A stretch of DNA of 64,000 bases from Hygrophila difformis (Eukaryota; Streptophyta; Magnoliopsida; Lamiales; Acanthaceae), in assembly GCA_030278955.1 (NCBI GenBank), contig JAOANR010000001.1, positions 39,830,890 to 39,894,889 of the forward strand, given 5' to 3'. The stretch's first letter is position 1; the number at the start of each line of letters is the position of its first letter. Both the position numbers and the translations under genes were made by a program. Under the pieces are notes generated by a model that saw nothing but the letters and a program-made list of their open reading frames with translations, did not search any database and was not told the DNA's origin. Shown one piece after another: positions 42,854-54,833 of the stretch.

Positions 42854-43894
42854 AGAAGGCTAAATCCACCAATGCAGGAAGTTGTCAGAAAGGAGGTAAT
42901 CAAGCTACTCGATGCAGGTATAATCTATCCTATTTCTGATAGCAAATGGGTAAGTCCAACACAAGTTGTACCCAAAAAGGGTGGAATTTGCATTGTGACC
43001 AATGAACATGGTGATGAAGTAGCCACAAGACCAGTAACTGGTTGGAGAGTTTGCATTGATTATAGGAAATTAAATACTGCCACAAGATAAGATCATTTCC
43101 CTTTACCTTTTATTGATCAAATGTTTGAAAGACTTTCAGGTAAACCATTTTATAGCTTTTTAGATGGCTACTCTGGTTATAATCAAATAGTAATTGCTAG
43201 TGATGATCATGAGAAAACAACTTTTACTTGTCCTTATGGAACATTTGCTTACAGAAGAATGCCCTTTGGATTATGTAATGCTCCTGCCACTTTTCAAAGA
43301 TGCATGATGAGTATCTTTTCTGATTTTGTTGAGAAATGCATTGAAGTATTCATGGATGATTTTAGTGTTTATGGTAATGATTTTGAGGTCTGCTTACAAA
43401 ATCTGTCAAAAATCTTGCAGAGATGTGAAGACACCAACTTGGTTCTCAATTGGGAAAAGTGTCACTTTATGGTTCAAGAAGGCATTGTACTAGGACACAA
43501 AGTATCCAGAGCAGGAATAGAAGTAGACAAAGCTAAAGTTTTTGTGATAGCAAATCTACCACCTCCTAAAACAATCAAGGCAGTAAGGAGTTTTCTTGGT
43601 CATGCTGGTTTTTACAGAAGGTTCATTAAGGATTTTTCTAAAATAGCAAGACCCTTATGCAACCTTCTTCATAAGGATGTTTCATTTATCTTTGATGAAG
43701 ATTGTTTAATTGCCTTTAAAACTCTGAAGGATAAACTTATCACATCACTCATAGTTCAATCTCCTGATTGGGATTTACCATTTGAACTTATGTGTGATGC
43801 TAGTGAAAATGCAGTGGGTGCAGTTTTGGGGCAGCACAAAGAAGGCAAACATCATGTGATTTACGATGCCAGTCATACTCTTAATGATACTTAG
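42854..43894 (+). pseudogene. Athila reverse transcriptase, two stops
   Basis: Open from the RRLNPPMQEVVRKEVIKLL segment, with a TAA at 43088 and a TAG at 43892. Motifs include WVSPTQVVPKKGG, GWRVCIDYRKLN, FLDGYSGYNQI, RMPFGLCNAPATFQRCM and the catalytic VFMDDFSVYG (in MDD form). The connection domain follows (FLGHAGFYRRFIKDFSKIA). It would copy the element's RNA into DNA. The stops inactivate it. Confidence 0.88.
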
Positions 43895-44302
43895 ATAAAC
43901 TATACCACTACAGAAAAGTAAATATATGTTGTAGTATTTGCCTTTGATAGGTTTAGGCAATATCTTTTTGGAGCTCAGACTAAAGTGTACACGGATCATT
44001 CTGCATTAAGATATCTTTTCTCAAAGCAAGAAGCTAAACCAAGGTTGATAAGATGGGTTTTACTTTTGCAAGAATTTGATATTATCATTAAAGACAGAAA
44101 AGGGAAAGACAATGGAGTAGCAGATCATCTTTCAAGATTGGAGGAAAGAACAGAAAAGGAGGAAGTTGTGAATGACAAATTCCCAGATGAGCAATTGTAT
44201 GCTTTGCAGCTACATCAATTTGATTGTCCCTGGTTCTCTGATTTTGCCAATTATCTGGCTTGTAAAATTATTCGAAGTTTAAAGACTCACATCAGAAGTT
44301 GA
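43895..44302 (+). pseudogene. Athila RNase H, interrupted
   Basis: This continues the reverse transcriptase frame after the TAG at 43892, with another stop (TAA) at 43919. Motifs are [28 protein letters not shown] and GVADHLSRL, the end of a Ty3-type RNase H. The frame ends at 44300-44302, where the integrase continues in another frame. Confidence 0.8.
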
Positions 44303-45472
44303 GATTTTTCAGAGAAAATCAGAAATACTACTGGGATGACCCTTTCTTATTTAAGTTTTGTTCAGACCAAGTTATCAAACACTGTGTTCATGAGAAAGAA
44401 GGATTCCAAATTGTTAGGAAATGTCATGAGAATCCTTTAGGAGGCCATCATGGCCCTGCAAGAACAGCTAGAAAGGTTCTAGACTGTGGTTTCTTTTGGC
44501 CAACTATCTTTTTGGATTGCAAGAAACTTATAAAGATGTGTGACAGATGCCAAAGATTGGGAAATGTTTCAATGAGGGAAGAAATGCCAAAAAATGAATC
44601 TTAGAAGTAGAAATATTTGATGTCTGGGGGATTGATTTTGTGGGACCTTTTCCCCCTTCATTTGGTAATCATTACATTTTAGTAGTTGTGGACTATTTCT
44701 CAAAATGGGTTGAAGCAGTAGCCTTGCCTAATAATGAGGCTAAACAAGTAACCAAATTTCTTCAAAAGAACATTTTCACAAGGTTTGGAGCCCCTCTTGC
44801 CATAATATCTGATGGGGGATCTCACTTTGTGAATAAGCTTTTTGAGAAATTACTTAAGCAGTATGGTGTGCATCATAAAGTTAGATATCGCCATATCATC
44901 CTCAAACAAGTGGACAAGTGGAGGTATCCAACAGAGAGATCAAGCACATTTTACAGGCTTCTGTAAATATTACAAGGAAAGAATGGTCCAAGAAACTTGA
45001 TGATGCCTTATGGGCATACAAGACTGCTTTTAAGACTCCTATATGAATGTCCCCTTACAGATTAGTTTTTGGCAAAGCTTGTCACCTTCCAGTTGAGTTA
45101 GAACATAGAGCATATTGGGCCATCAAGATGCTCAATATGGATGTCCAATCGGGGCAAGAAAAGAGAAAATTTGATCTGTCGAAATTGGAAGAAATGAGAT
45201 TAGAAGCTTATGAAAGCAGCAAGATTTATAAAGATCGAACCAAGAAAATTCATGATGCAAAAATAAAATATAAAGAATTTTATGTTGGTCAAATGGTTTT
45301 GCTTTATAATTCTCGTTTGAAATTGTTTCCAGGAAAGCTGAGATCAAGGTGGACAGGGCCGTTCCCCGTTGTAGCTGTTCATGATAAGGGAGCTGTCACA
45401 ATTATGCTAAATGAAGGAGAAAAGACTGTAAATGGGCACAGGCTTAAGAATATATTGGTCAACAAGATTTAA
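44299..45472 (+). pseudogene. Athila integrase, frameshifted
   Basis: The zinc-binding domain (GGHHGPARTARKVLDCGFFW, then CDRCQRLGN) lies at 44299-44604. The core ([16 protein letters not shown] and [13 protein letters not shown], supplying two catalytic Asp) lies at 44640-44966. The catalytic Glu region is in another frame after about 44890, and 45047-45472 is the C-terminal domain ([39 protein letters not shown]). Frame changes near 44300, 44600 and 44890 and a TGA near 45044 make it inactive. Confidence 0.85.
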
Positions 45473-46562
45473 ATATTCAAACCGAATATTTGGAAAATCC
45501 AAAATTTTTCTGAGTTTCTGGATTAAAAAAAAGGGGGTGGGATACTACACAGGTTAACAGAGTCGTATTCCCTTTTTCTTATGATCATTGATTATTCTTT
45601 TTTTTTTTGTTGTTTTTCAGGAATTCAAGAAATGAAGCTGTGATGGACTAAGAAGGAAAAGAAGGAATTTTTCAATCAGGTTTTGAGTATTAAGCATTTG
45701 TTTCTTTTTATTCAAGTGTTCGTGCTTTGACTCACGCTTTGTTAAAATTTACAAAGCGAGGTGAAAGGTTCAAGTTTTGATTGATATGCAAAATTTGATC
45801 AGGATTATTCTTTGATGTCATTACTAGATGAATAGTTTGAAGACTTTGTGATTTTATTGACTTGAGTGATTTGCATACTATAAACAACAAATTGCACCAA
45901 GATTAGAAGGATTGATCTGATCTATTCTCTCTTGAAAGATGAGTGTGCATATTAGTGAATGATGGATTCAAGGCCGGAACAAGGGAATAATAGAAACAAA
46001 CGTGGTAAAACAATATGGATATACATAGCTGGCACAGCTACCCCTCTGACTTAAGAGTTGAAAAACTCTAAAAAGAGCAAGGTTAAGGGTAGGGGAGTTG
46101 AAGTTTCATCTGCAATTCAGGATATGAGATTCCTCCTGATAATGTGAAACCGAGCTATTGAAAGCCATGAAAAGCCACCCCTTTTTTTTTAAAAAAAAAG
46201 GAGAAATTTTAAATATTTGTAGTTTTGGCCAAGAATTCAGAAACACAAATTATGCACATAAGTTGGACAGGATTGAGCGTGAAAGGAGAGATTTGACTAA
46301 CTAAGGAGCAAAACAATAGTTCACAAAAATGCAAATCAGTTTTTTTTAATATCTTTATGAAGACAGGTAAATCAGGAGTCGGGTATGAAGCATCAATCAG
46401 TTGAATGAGTTGAGCTTGAGATAATTGAAAAAGAGAAGGCAATGATCCAGGGAAGATCTTTTAATAATATGTAAATCTTGGAAGCCACAAATTGGACTTG
46501 TTCTTTGAAACTTTATAAGTTTCTTACCACTTGAGGACAAGTGGTTCTAAATGTGAGGATGG
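45473..46562 (+). other. Athila noncoding spacer between pol and 3' LTR
   Basis: No env-like ORF survives. A purine tract (AAAAAAAAGGGGGTGG, 45525-45540) resembles an internal polypurine tract. Just before the LTR, CTTGAGGACAAGTGG occurs, a motif often found near the 3' LTR border in this group. Confidence 0.65.
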
Positions 46563-49500
46563 TGATGACAGTCACTGGTGACAGTCATTTTCATCCAATT
46601 TTGTGTCTTAGAGATAATGTTTGATCATATTTTTCCTAGATTTTTAATCAAGAATGGGAGAAGATATGAAAAGATCTCAGAAAGATCAAGATCAGGAGGA
46701 TGTTTGGAAATTGCACAAAATAGCCTGAAAGTTGTAGATTTTTACATAAGTGTCTCTCGCCATGTTTTTATTTGAACTAATCCTCGCTTCGTTGATCAAG
46801 CAGGGTACAAGTTACAAGCTCGCAGTAAACATTGCGAGGGAAGAATGGGAATGTCGCGGGGACCTTAAGGTTGAAATCTGGACAAGTCCAAGGAAAAGTG
46901 CAAAATTGAAGGCTACGCAGTGATCAAGTTGACATCGCGTGCGGAAGAAGTCAATGCGAGATGGAAACTAGAAGAGTTACGGCGAGAGGAAGTAAGATCG
47001 AGATTGCCTCGCCTTAATGAGAAAGATAACTTCATTTTGACTCACGCTTAGAAGGAACTAGGACAAGGCGTGAGGAGAGCTACTCTGACGCGAGCAGTTA
47101 TTTTCCAAGGCGGAAAGCAGTTACTATGCACATCTATAAATAAGACACTTGGGAGATCAGCTCAGAACAACTGGAGGACGAAAAGAATAGCTCAGTTTTT
47201 CTCTCGTTCATAAATTTCCTGAGAATTATTATCAATCAGATTATAATTTGGAAGATGATTCAAATATGAATCTGCAAATCTGACTAACATTTTCATATCA
47301 AATTTCCAAACCGAACATTAAAACTGAAGTTTATATCTCTCGAACAGAGTTACAGAATATCAATTCCAGCTAAATCATTCAAGATTGCAACCAAAGATAA
47401 AAACAAGAGATCAAAAATCCAATCTTCCTTCATATATCATGAATTGCAAGAAAATTAAAAACGAGTACACCAGGAAATCTGATTGAAATCAGAATATCGC
47501 GAATTTGATCGAAGAAGTCGGTAAAACAAGATGGCGATCGTCATAATGGATGAACAATAGATTTCATTGAATTTCATTAGTAGATTAGTTAGTAGGGTTT
47601 ACTTTTCTGCAATTTCATTTCGAGTTCTTCAGATTTGTAATTCGATTCGCAGTAGATTTCTTTGAATTTCATTAGTAGATTAGTTAGAGAGTACTCTGGA
47701 AAGAAGGATTTGCTATTGGATTGATTCTGTTCATCCATTATGACGATCGCCATCTTATTTTACCGACTTCTTCGATCAAATTCGCGATATTCTGATTTCA
47801 ATCTGATTTCCAGGTGTACTCGTTTTTAATTTTCTTGCAATTCATGATATATGAAGGAAGATTGGATTTTTGATCTCTTGTTTTTATCTTTGGTTGCAAT
47901 CTTGAATGATTTAGCTGGAATTGATATTCTTTAACTCTGTTCGAGATATATAAACTTCAGTTTTAATGTTCGCTTTGGAAATTTGATATGAAAATGTTAG
48001 TCAGATTTGCAGATTCATATTTGAATCATCTTCTGAATTACCGAATTATAATCTGATTGACAATAATTCTCAGGAAATTTGAATGTTATTATTGAGTTAG
48101 GTATTATCTTGGTAGAATTATTGATTTCATAAAGTTTCAACTGTTCCGTAAACTTTGATTTCAAATCTTAATGCAACTTTTAAAGATTAGTGTTAAGATT
48201 AATTGAAGTTCTTAAAGACCCATGCAGTGTTAAACATGGTGTGATAATCTTTAAGAATTAAATACTCTGAACACTTAATCTTTCAAGAGAATATGATTCT
48301 TTCCTCGCTATATTCTAATTGAAAGAGTGAGGCGAGGAAGAATTATAATCAATTACAGAGTCTTGCCTTTTACCTTCATATAAGGATTTATCATCGCTAC
48401 ATTCGTATAAAGATAGCGCGAGGAGTTATCCTAACACTTTATTCATAAAAAAGTTATGTCAGGGCCCCCGCGATGTTCATTTGGACAAAGCGAGGGAGTT
48501 ATCCTAATATAGCGTCAGAATTGGTTCCTACTCTTAGGATGCCAAGGATTTATTCTATATAGGTATATAACCCCTATTCTATAAACGGGAATTGAGTAAC
48601 CTCGCTGCATTTTTTCCAAATTTACTGCGAGAGATTCAGTTCTCTGTATTAACTAAATCTGAGGAATATTCTTTGAATAATAGCTCCCTCCACGCCGTAC
48701 AGATATAGAGCGCGGAAAACTAAAATTTTCATAGTTTGAAACCCAAGACAGTTACTGCGAGCTATCTTGGACATTTATTTTGCAGAATTATTTCTCAAAT
48801 CTTTTTCATGGGAAAGTAATTTCCTAATTCTTTCTAGCTACTACTCTATATTTTTGGAGCACCATAGCGTTTTCCTTAAGAGGACTCAGAACCCTCTTCG
48901 TTTCTTTATACATATATTACTACTTATACCTATGATATTTTGGGATATTTCTCAGACTATGTTGAGTATTCCTACTTCTTAATATAGACTTACATTTCAT
49001 ACTTGAAATTCATATGATTACTTTCACTAGCACATTGAGAGAGATGATGATATAAGTTTCCCCAAACATTATTTACTCAGGTTGATAAAGAACAAACTTG
49101 TTCTTTAGATGGGCATTCAGTACCTGTCGTTTAAAAGGGAAAGATGTTTCAAAAACCATCTTTTGTCCTAATAATTAATGAGAATCTGGAAGAGTTAACT
49201 TCCAGGGTTCATAGTTTTATGATTCTTTATTCATATGCTATGGGTAGGAGGTTAAGAAACTTCCTGAATTTCATTAATCCTGAGTCAAGTCATGGGTATT
49301 TAGAATTGTTTACAGAGAATTCTTATGCTAATACATCTGTATGAATCTGAGTAGTCCAGATAAGTCAATGATTTTGAATAGCAATTTCATCTTGATATAC
49401 TTACAGGACTATTATTTCTTATAAATACTTGAAGGAATTACTCTGAGAAGTTAAGTCTTGTGTAACCATTGGATGATAGATTTAAATACTTGCTTTTCAT

Positions 49501-50271
49501 TTCTTGTAAAGGACATCCAATATAGGGGCATACGATACTTATCCATCCCCAGAGTAATAAAGAGAGTAACTTCAACTTCAGATGAGTGCATGATGATTTA
49601 GATGTGACCTTGGGTTTTCAATGGCTTAATCAGAATCTGAAAGAGACGGATTAAGTCATAATTCTCAAAGCTTTTGCTAGGCAATGAGTCTGACCGATCA
49701 TTCCCTAGTAATTCTATCTCATGATTTTTGTGCGTAAAAATGTCATGACACTGGATCACCAGTACTTGTCTTGGGAAAGTGATCAAAGACATGAAGATTT
49801 GATTAACCTGCATAAAGGATTTTTCTTATCTCAATGAGCTCTCGTTTTATTACTAATTATTGAAGTATGATTACTTCATCATAGTCCTATTTTGTTTGAT
49901 TGTCATTGAGTCTACAACATCTTTAACTTATGAATTCATAAATTCATTTTATCATTGCTTTTAATAGAACTTGCTTTTATTTTCTTTACAGCTTTTATGC
50001 ATTTTACTTTTCAGTAGCATTTCGTTAGATAACATCATTACACCAATCATAAACCAGAGGAAGTACTAAGTTCTAGAATCTGTAATTCTATCAAAACACT
50101 TCTATCATGTAACTCTCCAGAGAACGATCCCGACAATTAAAAATAAATACTGCAGGCTTGATACCGTGCGCTTTCGGTAGGCAAATTAGGCATGATCTTG
50201 AACAATCCTATGAGAATTATAGTTTAAAGAAAGTCGAGAGTTATGTAGCAGGTTTGTGCCTAAAAGCTTCA
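46563..50271 (+). repeat. Athila 3' LTR, 3,709 bp
   Basis: Runs from TGATGACAGTCACTGG to GCTTCA (TG...CA). The 3' limit is fixed by the 5' LTR end at the primer site. The start is placed by its first TG after the GTGAGGATGG purine-rich stretch. It contains a large inverted repeat (47212-48080). Its length is above the usual 1-2 kb of Athila LTRs. Confidence 0.8.
47212..48080. repeat. inverted repeat of about 350 bp per arm inside the LTR
   Basis: The left arm is 47212-47556 and the right arm 47729-48080, with a 172-bp spacer. The outer ends AAATTTCCTGAGAATTATTA and its complement pair, as do the inner TGTTCATCCATTATGACGAT and its complement. A few mismatches and small indels are visible. The spacer holds a direct repeat, TTTCATTAGTAGATTAGTTA, at about 47571 and 47666. 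Confidence 0.9.
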
Positions 50272-52108
50272 CCCACGTGTCATCGAAGTTCATAGCTTCC
50301 ATTACTCTGATTAATACTTCCCATGATACGTTATCGTATGCCTTTGCAAAATCTAGCTTCACAACAAAGCCCCGTCGCCCTGCTTTTTGAGTCGAATGAA
50401 TTACCTCAGCAGCCACCAAAACACCATCCATTATTTGTCTCCCTTTCATAAAGGCTATTTGATAAGCTCCTACCAAATCACTTATAACATTCTGTAGTCT
50501 TCGAGCCAATATTTTTGCCACAATCTTGTATACACTTCCGACTAAAGAAATAGGCCGAAAGTCCCCTAAAGTCATTTGGATTATCAACCTTTGAGATGAG
50601 CTTTACAAAAGAACTACCCATTTCCCTTGGAAGGCAGCCACCACTCTCCAGTACTTTAAAAACTTCCATTAGATCGCCCTCGATTGTTCCCCAAATTTTT
50701 TTGTAGAAGCCCATTTTAAAACCGTCGGGGCCGGGAGCCCTATTCCCGTCGCAACTCCACACTGCCTCTCTAACCTCTTCCTCAGAAAAATTCCGTACCA
50801 GCCACCTCTTATTTTCCGCTCCCATCTTAACCAACCCCAAATGATCAAGCTTGAAAATAATTTCCTGCTTCTGTATAAACATACTTTGAAAGTAAGAAAA
50901 AACCCTTTTTTTTAATTTCCACCGGATCGTCTTCCATCACCCCATCTATTTTAATAGCAGCAATATGGCCTCTCTTTCTATTTATTGAAGTCACGGCATG
51001 CAAGAACCTTGTATTTAGATCGCCATCCTTTATCCACCTCACTCTGGATTTTTGAAACCAGTGTCTTTTCTCCGCTAAAAACAATTTTTCCAATTCCTTT
51101 TTCTTCCCAATCCATTCTGTTTTAACCTCCTCCGTCACATCTCTCACATTAAAACTTTCTTCAATTGTATTGATTTCTTCCATTAATTGCTTCGTTCTAT
51201 TTTCCAGCTCGACAGCCCCGTAACCGTCCCATTCCTTAATTTTTATTCCTTAATTTTTCCTTTCAACGCTCTAAATCTCCCAAAAATCTTGCTCCCTCTG
51301 CTAGGCCCTGCCACATCCCACGCCGCCCTAACTAATTCGCCAAAAGCTCTCTCATCCATCCAGTAATTATACATTCGAAACGGTTTCTGACCCCAATCTT
51401 TCTCCTCGATCTCCAAGCTGACCGGGTAATGATCCGAGAGAATCGAATCACACCGTCGTTGTATAACAGCTCTTGATATACTCAGCCACCCAGGTGATAT
51501 TAAGAATCTATCCAACTGACTACGCGCTTTACCCCCCCCCCCCCCCCCAATCCACGTAAATTGCCCATCCTCCATCGGTAAATCTACCAACCCCAAGTGA
51601 TTTATAAACTCCCTGAACTCTCTACCCGATCCCCGGACTTCGCTAGCTCCAACTCTTTCTCCCTCGCTCACCACTGAATTAAAATCTCCTAATATGCACC
51701 ACAAATCCCCATTCGCTGCATCGATTTTTTGGGCCACTATACTCCAAAACTCTCCTCTGTCTTGTCTGTTATTGGGTGTATGTACACAAATAAAATTCAC
51801 ATCCTGGACTATTCCACAAATGTTACCCTTTATCCAGATATAGTTATGGGCCTGTTCAATCACTTGAAAATGGCAACAATTATCATCCCAAATTATCAGA
51901 ATACCTCCTGCATTGCCGACAGCAGGTTCTGAATAGAACTTGCACTCCTTTGATCCCCATAATCGGCAAACCAGCCCCACCCTGATCTCCATATCTTTGT
52001 CTCTTGAAAACACCCGATGATAGGCCTACTTTTCTTACACAACCGCATCAATGCTCTCCTCCTCACCCCACCATTCAAAACTCTCAAACTACATGTTATG
52101 ATCTTCAT
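50272..52108 (-). pseudogene. LINE-C ORF2, frameshifted and cut off in the reverse transcriptase
   Basis: It starts MKIITCSLRVLNGG at 52108. A frameshift before 52013 leads to the endonuclease (CILGDFNSVVSEGERVG, FTWIGGGGGGKARSQLDRFL, LSDHYPVSLEI). The linker and the start of the reverse transcriptase follow in three frames (51183-50845, 50882-50478 and 50587-50272), with GNRAPGPDGFKMGFYK, GDFRPISLVGSVYK and KLDFAKAYDNVSWE. A run of 17 C at 51532-51548 lies in the endonuclease. The protein ends at the LTR junction, so the catalytic FADD is missing. Confidence 0.85.
51532..51548 (+). repeat. poly(C) tract of 17 bases
   Basis: Reads as a Gly run on the minus strand within the LINE-C endonuclease. 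The length may vary between molecules or be inexact in the assembly. Confidence 0.9.
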
Positions 52109-52143
52109 CTGTCAATAGCTTTGACTCAAAACCAACCACCCCC

Positions 52144-54398
52144 TTACCACTCTTTAACGATTTTCCCTCTGACCACCTGAACCGCCCTCTCCCTCTTCAG
52201 GCTACATTCTAAGCCCAACAATTCAGCTAGATCCAAAACCTGTTCCGCCTCCGACAGATCCACCAGCCTAACCCCCTCCTTAAGTCTTATGGTAGAGAAT
52301 TGTAATCTTGCGAAGCCCTCCTCTTCAGCCCCCTTCCCCCAGTTTTTCGAGGTTGGGCCTCCACTCTTAGGCGGTCTTCCCCTCACTTCCCTTTTCCTTC
52401 CTCCGCGTTTCACTCCCTTCCTGCCTTCCACAACTTCAGCTAACGCCTCCTCCACTGCCCTTATTTCACTCATCCCCTCCAATCCCGAATGTACCTCCAA
52501 TCCTACATTCCCTGTAGTCCCTTCCAGTCCATCCATCTGTTTAGAGACCTCCACCTCCCCTTGGTCCAAATCCTCATCTCTCCCACACGAGCCTTCCATT
52601 CTTTCTTCTCGAGTATTATTCACCTCTTCTTCGATAATTTTCTGGAACTTTCCTGAGAAAGAGCCACTAATTTCCCTTCCCACACTCCCCAATCCGGCAT
52701 CTGTGTTCCCCTCCTGTATTATCTCTTTTTCTGCCCCCTGTCCAGCTAATGGATCAACCGACCCTCTTCCATTTCCAACCCAATTATTATCAAATGCCTC
52801 ATCACTCTCCAGCCCAACACCTATAGGCCCCAGGCCCAATTCCTCTAGCTTACTGGATCCCCCAGCCGCCCTAACTTCCAGTTGGCCCTCCAAGTACTTA
52901 ACCCTGGGTTCTATTATTTCCACTGATCCTAAATCCTCCCTTTGTAATAAATTTTCCCCACCTCGAGCATAGCACCCGCCAGCCACCCTTTCATCATTAA
53001 TTTGGGAATCCGCCACCTTTTCAATTATGTCGCCTCCATGCAACCTCTCTTCAGATTGTTCCGATTCCCCATACATGCAGGTCCTGGATCCTTTGCCACT
53101 CGTTTTCCCGGACTCTTTGCCACTCCTCTTCTCCGGCATACCCTCAGCCGCCTCCGTTTTTGCCTGGGCCTCCGATGACTCTGCACACCCATCCCCCCCG
53201 GCATCATCCGCTATAACCACCGCTTCCCAATAGTTAGCCACAATCCTTATTGTTGAAGAATACCTTCCCAGTTTAATATTTATTTCCGATGGAATATTGG
53301 CTTCATAATTCAATGCTACCAACAATTTTGCCCTGTCCATCCTCTTTCGCTCCTCGGTCTCCTTATCCAATCTGATCACCGTTCCCCACCCTTCCACCAG
53401 TCTCCGGATATTCTCCTCCCCCCATGCAGAGAACAGCACTCCGAACACATAAACCCACACTAACTGTTTCCGCGCTATCACCCCACAATCCCATCTCCTC
53501 TTCCACTCCAAAAACGTCCCATCTCCCCGATCCGACAAGAACTTGTTCCGTTGATCCTGGCTGTTAAACACCGCTACCACCATAAATCCTCCACCATATA
53601 TAACCTTTTCACACTCCTTGTAATTAATGAACAACCAATCCTGGAAATCCAGCAACACTTCGAGTTTTCTTAATTCAATCACAGCCGCCCTTTGAAGTTG
53701 TTCTAAGTTACTGTGCACTTCTTCAATGCGCAGCAAGCCCCTACTGCCATTCTTATCCTTTTCTGAACTCCTACCCCCTTTAGCACTTCAGCATATGATC
53801 TTTCATCTCGCCATGATGCATGGATCATCTTGTCACCATTTGATGCTCTCCTGTCAACAATAGCTTTTCCGGCACGATCTTGGATGATTCTGTTTGTATG
53901 GAATGCTCCAGTCGCCACTATGTTCCGCCTGCTAGGGTTTGCCCAGTTCACCCTCAGTCTCCTCCCATAGAACGTCTTATCCTTCATTCTATCTATGACC
54001 ATCTCAGCTTCCGCCATGCTACTAAATCGGAAAAACCCGAACATAAATCCTTTATCCGGCCATCTCCGGGCCGAAACAAACCAATCTCTCACCCTAGCCA
54101 CCTTGTCAATAACCCTTAGTACATGCACATTTGGGACTCCCACAGGAATATTACCAACGAACACTCCAATAAATTTCCCACGACCCTTACTCCCCTCTCC
54201 AATGAAGCTCTCACTAATTGTTTGCTGCCCTCTTGACCTGGTCGAGTTGCCTTCAGTCCCTTTCCATTTGTTCTCTAAACTACCATGTCCGCCCTCAGCT
54301 CCCTTCCTTCTCCATACTCCTTTCTCTGCAGTCCTCCTCCCCTCCACAGGTTTCGTTGTCGCCGGACCTCCAACTACTCCTTTCATGTCCTCCGTCAT
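52144..54398 (-). pseudogene. LINE-C ORF1, RRM-type, one frameshift
   Basis: The upstream part (54398-53703) carries an RNA recognition motif: GVFVGNIPVGVPNVHVLRVI and GFMFGFFRFSSMAEAEMVID. The frame changes between 53703 and 53736, and 53736-52144 continues with FQDWLFINYKECEKVIYGGG, WVYVFGVLFSAWGEENIRRL and a long acidic, Gly/Glu-rich tail. RRM-bearing ORF1 proteins occur in one branch of plant L1 LINEs and should bind element RNA. It ends 35 bases before the ORF2 start at 52108. Confidence 0.82.
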
Positions 54399-54515
54399 CT
54401 CACACCTTCATCTCACACCTCACTTTATATATATCTATCTTTTTTTTTGTATGAATGACCTTTTATCTCCTGAAAATATGTTATGTATATTATTTGTAAA
54501 AAAAAAAAAAAAACT

Positions 54516-54833
54516 TAAATGGTCTCATAATTTTGTTTGTTTTCCCGAACCATCCCATTAAAAATGAATTTAATCCAATCCATCCGATAACTTGATAATC
54601 TTAGCTCAATCTATCCCATCCCCCCTTAATGACAATTAAGGCTGACATGACAGTGGATTTGTGCATCTAATGGGGTTGACGTGGTAGTACCATCCACTGC
54701 CACGTCAGTGTTAATTGTCATTAGGGGTGGGTGGGATGGATTGGGCTAAAATTAGCATAGTTACCGGATTGATTGAGTTAACTTATCTTTTACGGGATAA
54801 TTTAGGAAAACAAACAAAATTATGGGACTATTA
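54516..54833. mobile_element. foldback MITE of about 320 bp
   Basis: The left arm (GGTCTCATAATTTTGTTTGT) pairs with the right arm (ACAAACAAAATTATGGGAC). A second inner pair, GACAATTAA and TTAATTGTC, continues the palindrome toward the centre, with ACGTGG and CCACGT near the middle. Nearly the whole element can fold on itself. No coding capacity. Confidence 0.75.

Larger units (their letters stand above)
38503..50271 (+). mobile_element. Athila-type Ty3 retrotransposon, decayed
   Basis: Partial 5' LTR, tRNA-Asp primer site, gag, protease, reverse transcriptase, RNase H, integrase, a noncoding spacer and a complete 3' LTR. The Gag end (PGRLKNNLQEIKFRNFLEKI) and primer site fit the Athila clade. 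The paired LTR portions (38503-39570 and 49204-50271) are equal in length, and I counted about 28 differences (about 2.6%), so the insertion is not recent. No env-like ORF remains. Stops and frameshifts prevent function. The 3' LTR abuts LINE-C. Confidence 0.92.
50272..54410 (-). mobile_element. L1-type LINE with RRM ORF1, 3' part missing (LINE-C)
   Basis: On the minus strand, the order from 54398 down is ORF1 with an RRM domain, then ORF2 with endonuclease and the first half of reverse transcriptase. It stops at 50272 exactly at the Athila LTR end, after FAKAYDNVSWE. It is closely related to LINE-A. Several frameshifts make it inactive. The missing 3' half would be expected on the far side of the Athila element. 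Confidence 0.9.

Noticed and set aside
50186..50271. Extension of the LINE-C reverse transcriptase frame to 50186
   Set aside because: Bases 50271 and below match the Athila LTR copy at 39485-39570, so the last residues are LTR sequence read by chance.
52289..52972. 227-residue Pro/Ser-rich open frame on the plus strand
   Set aside because: It is the antisense shadow of the acidic LINE-C ORF1 tail.
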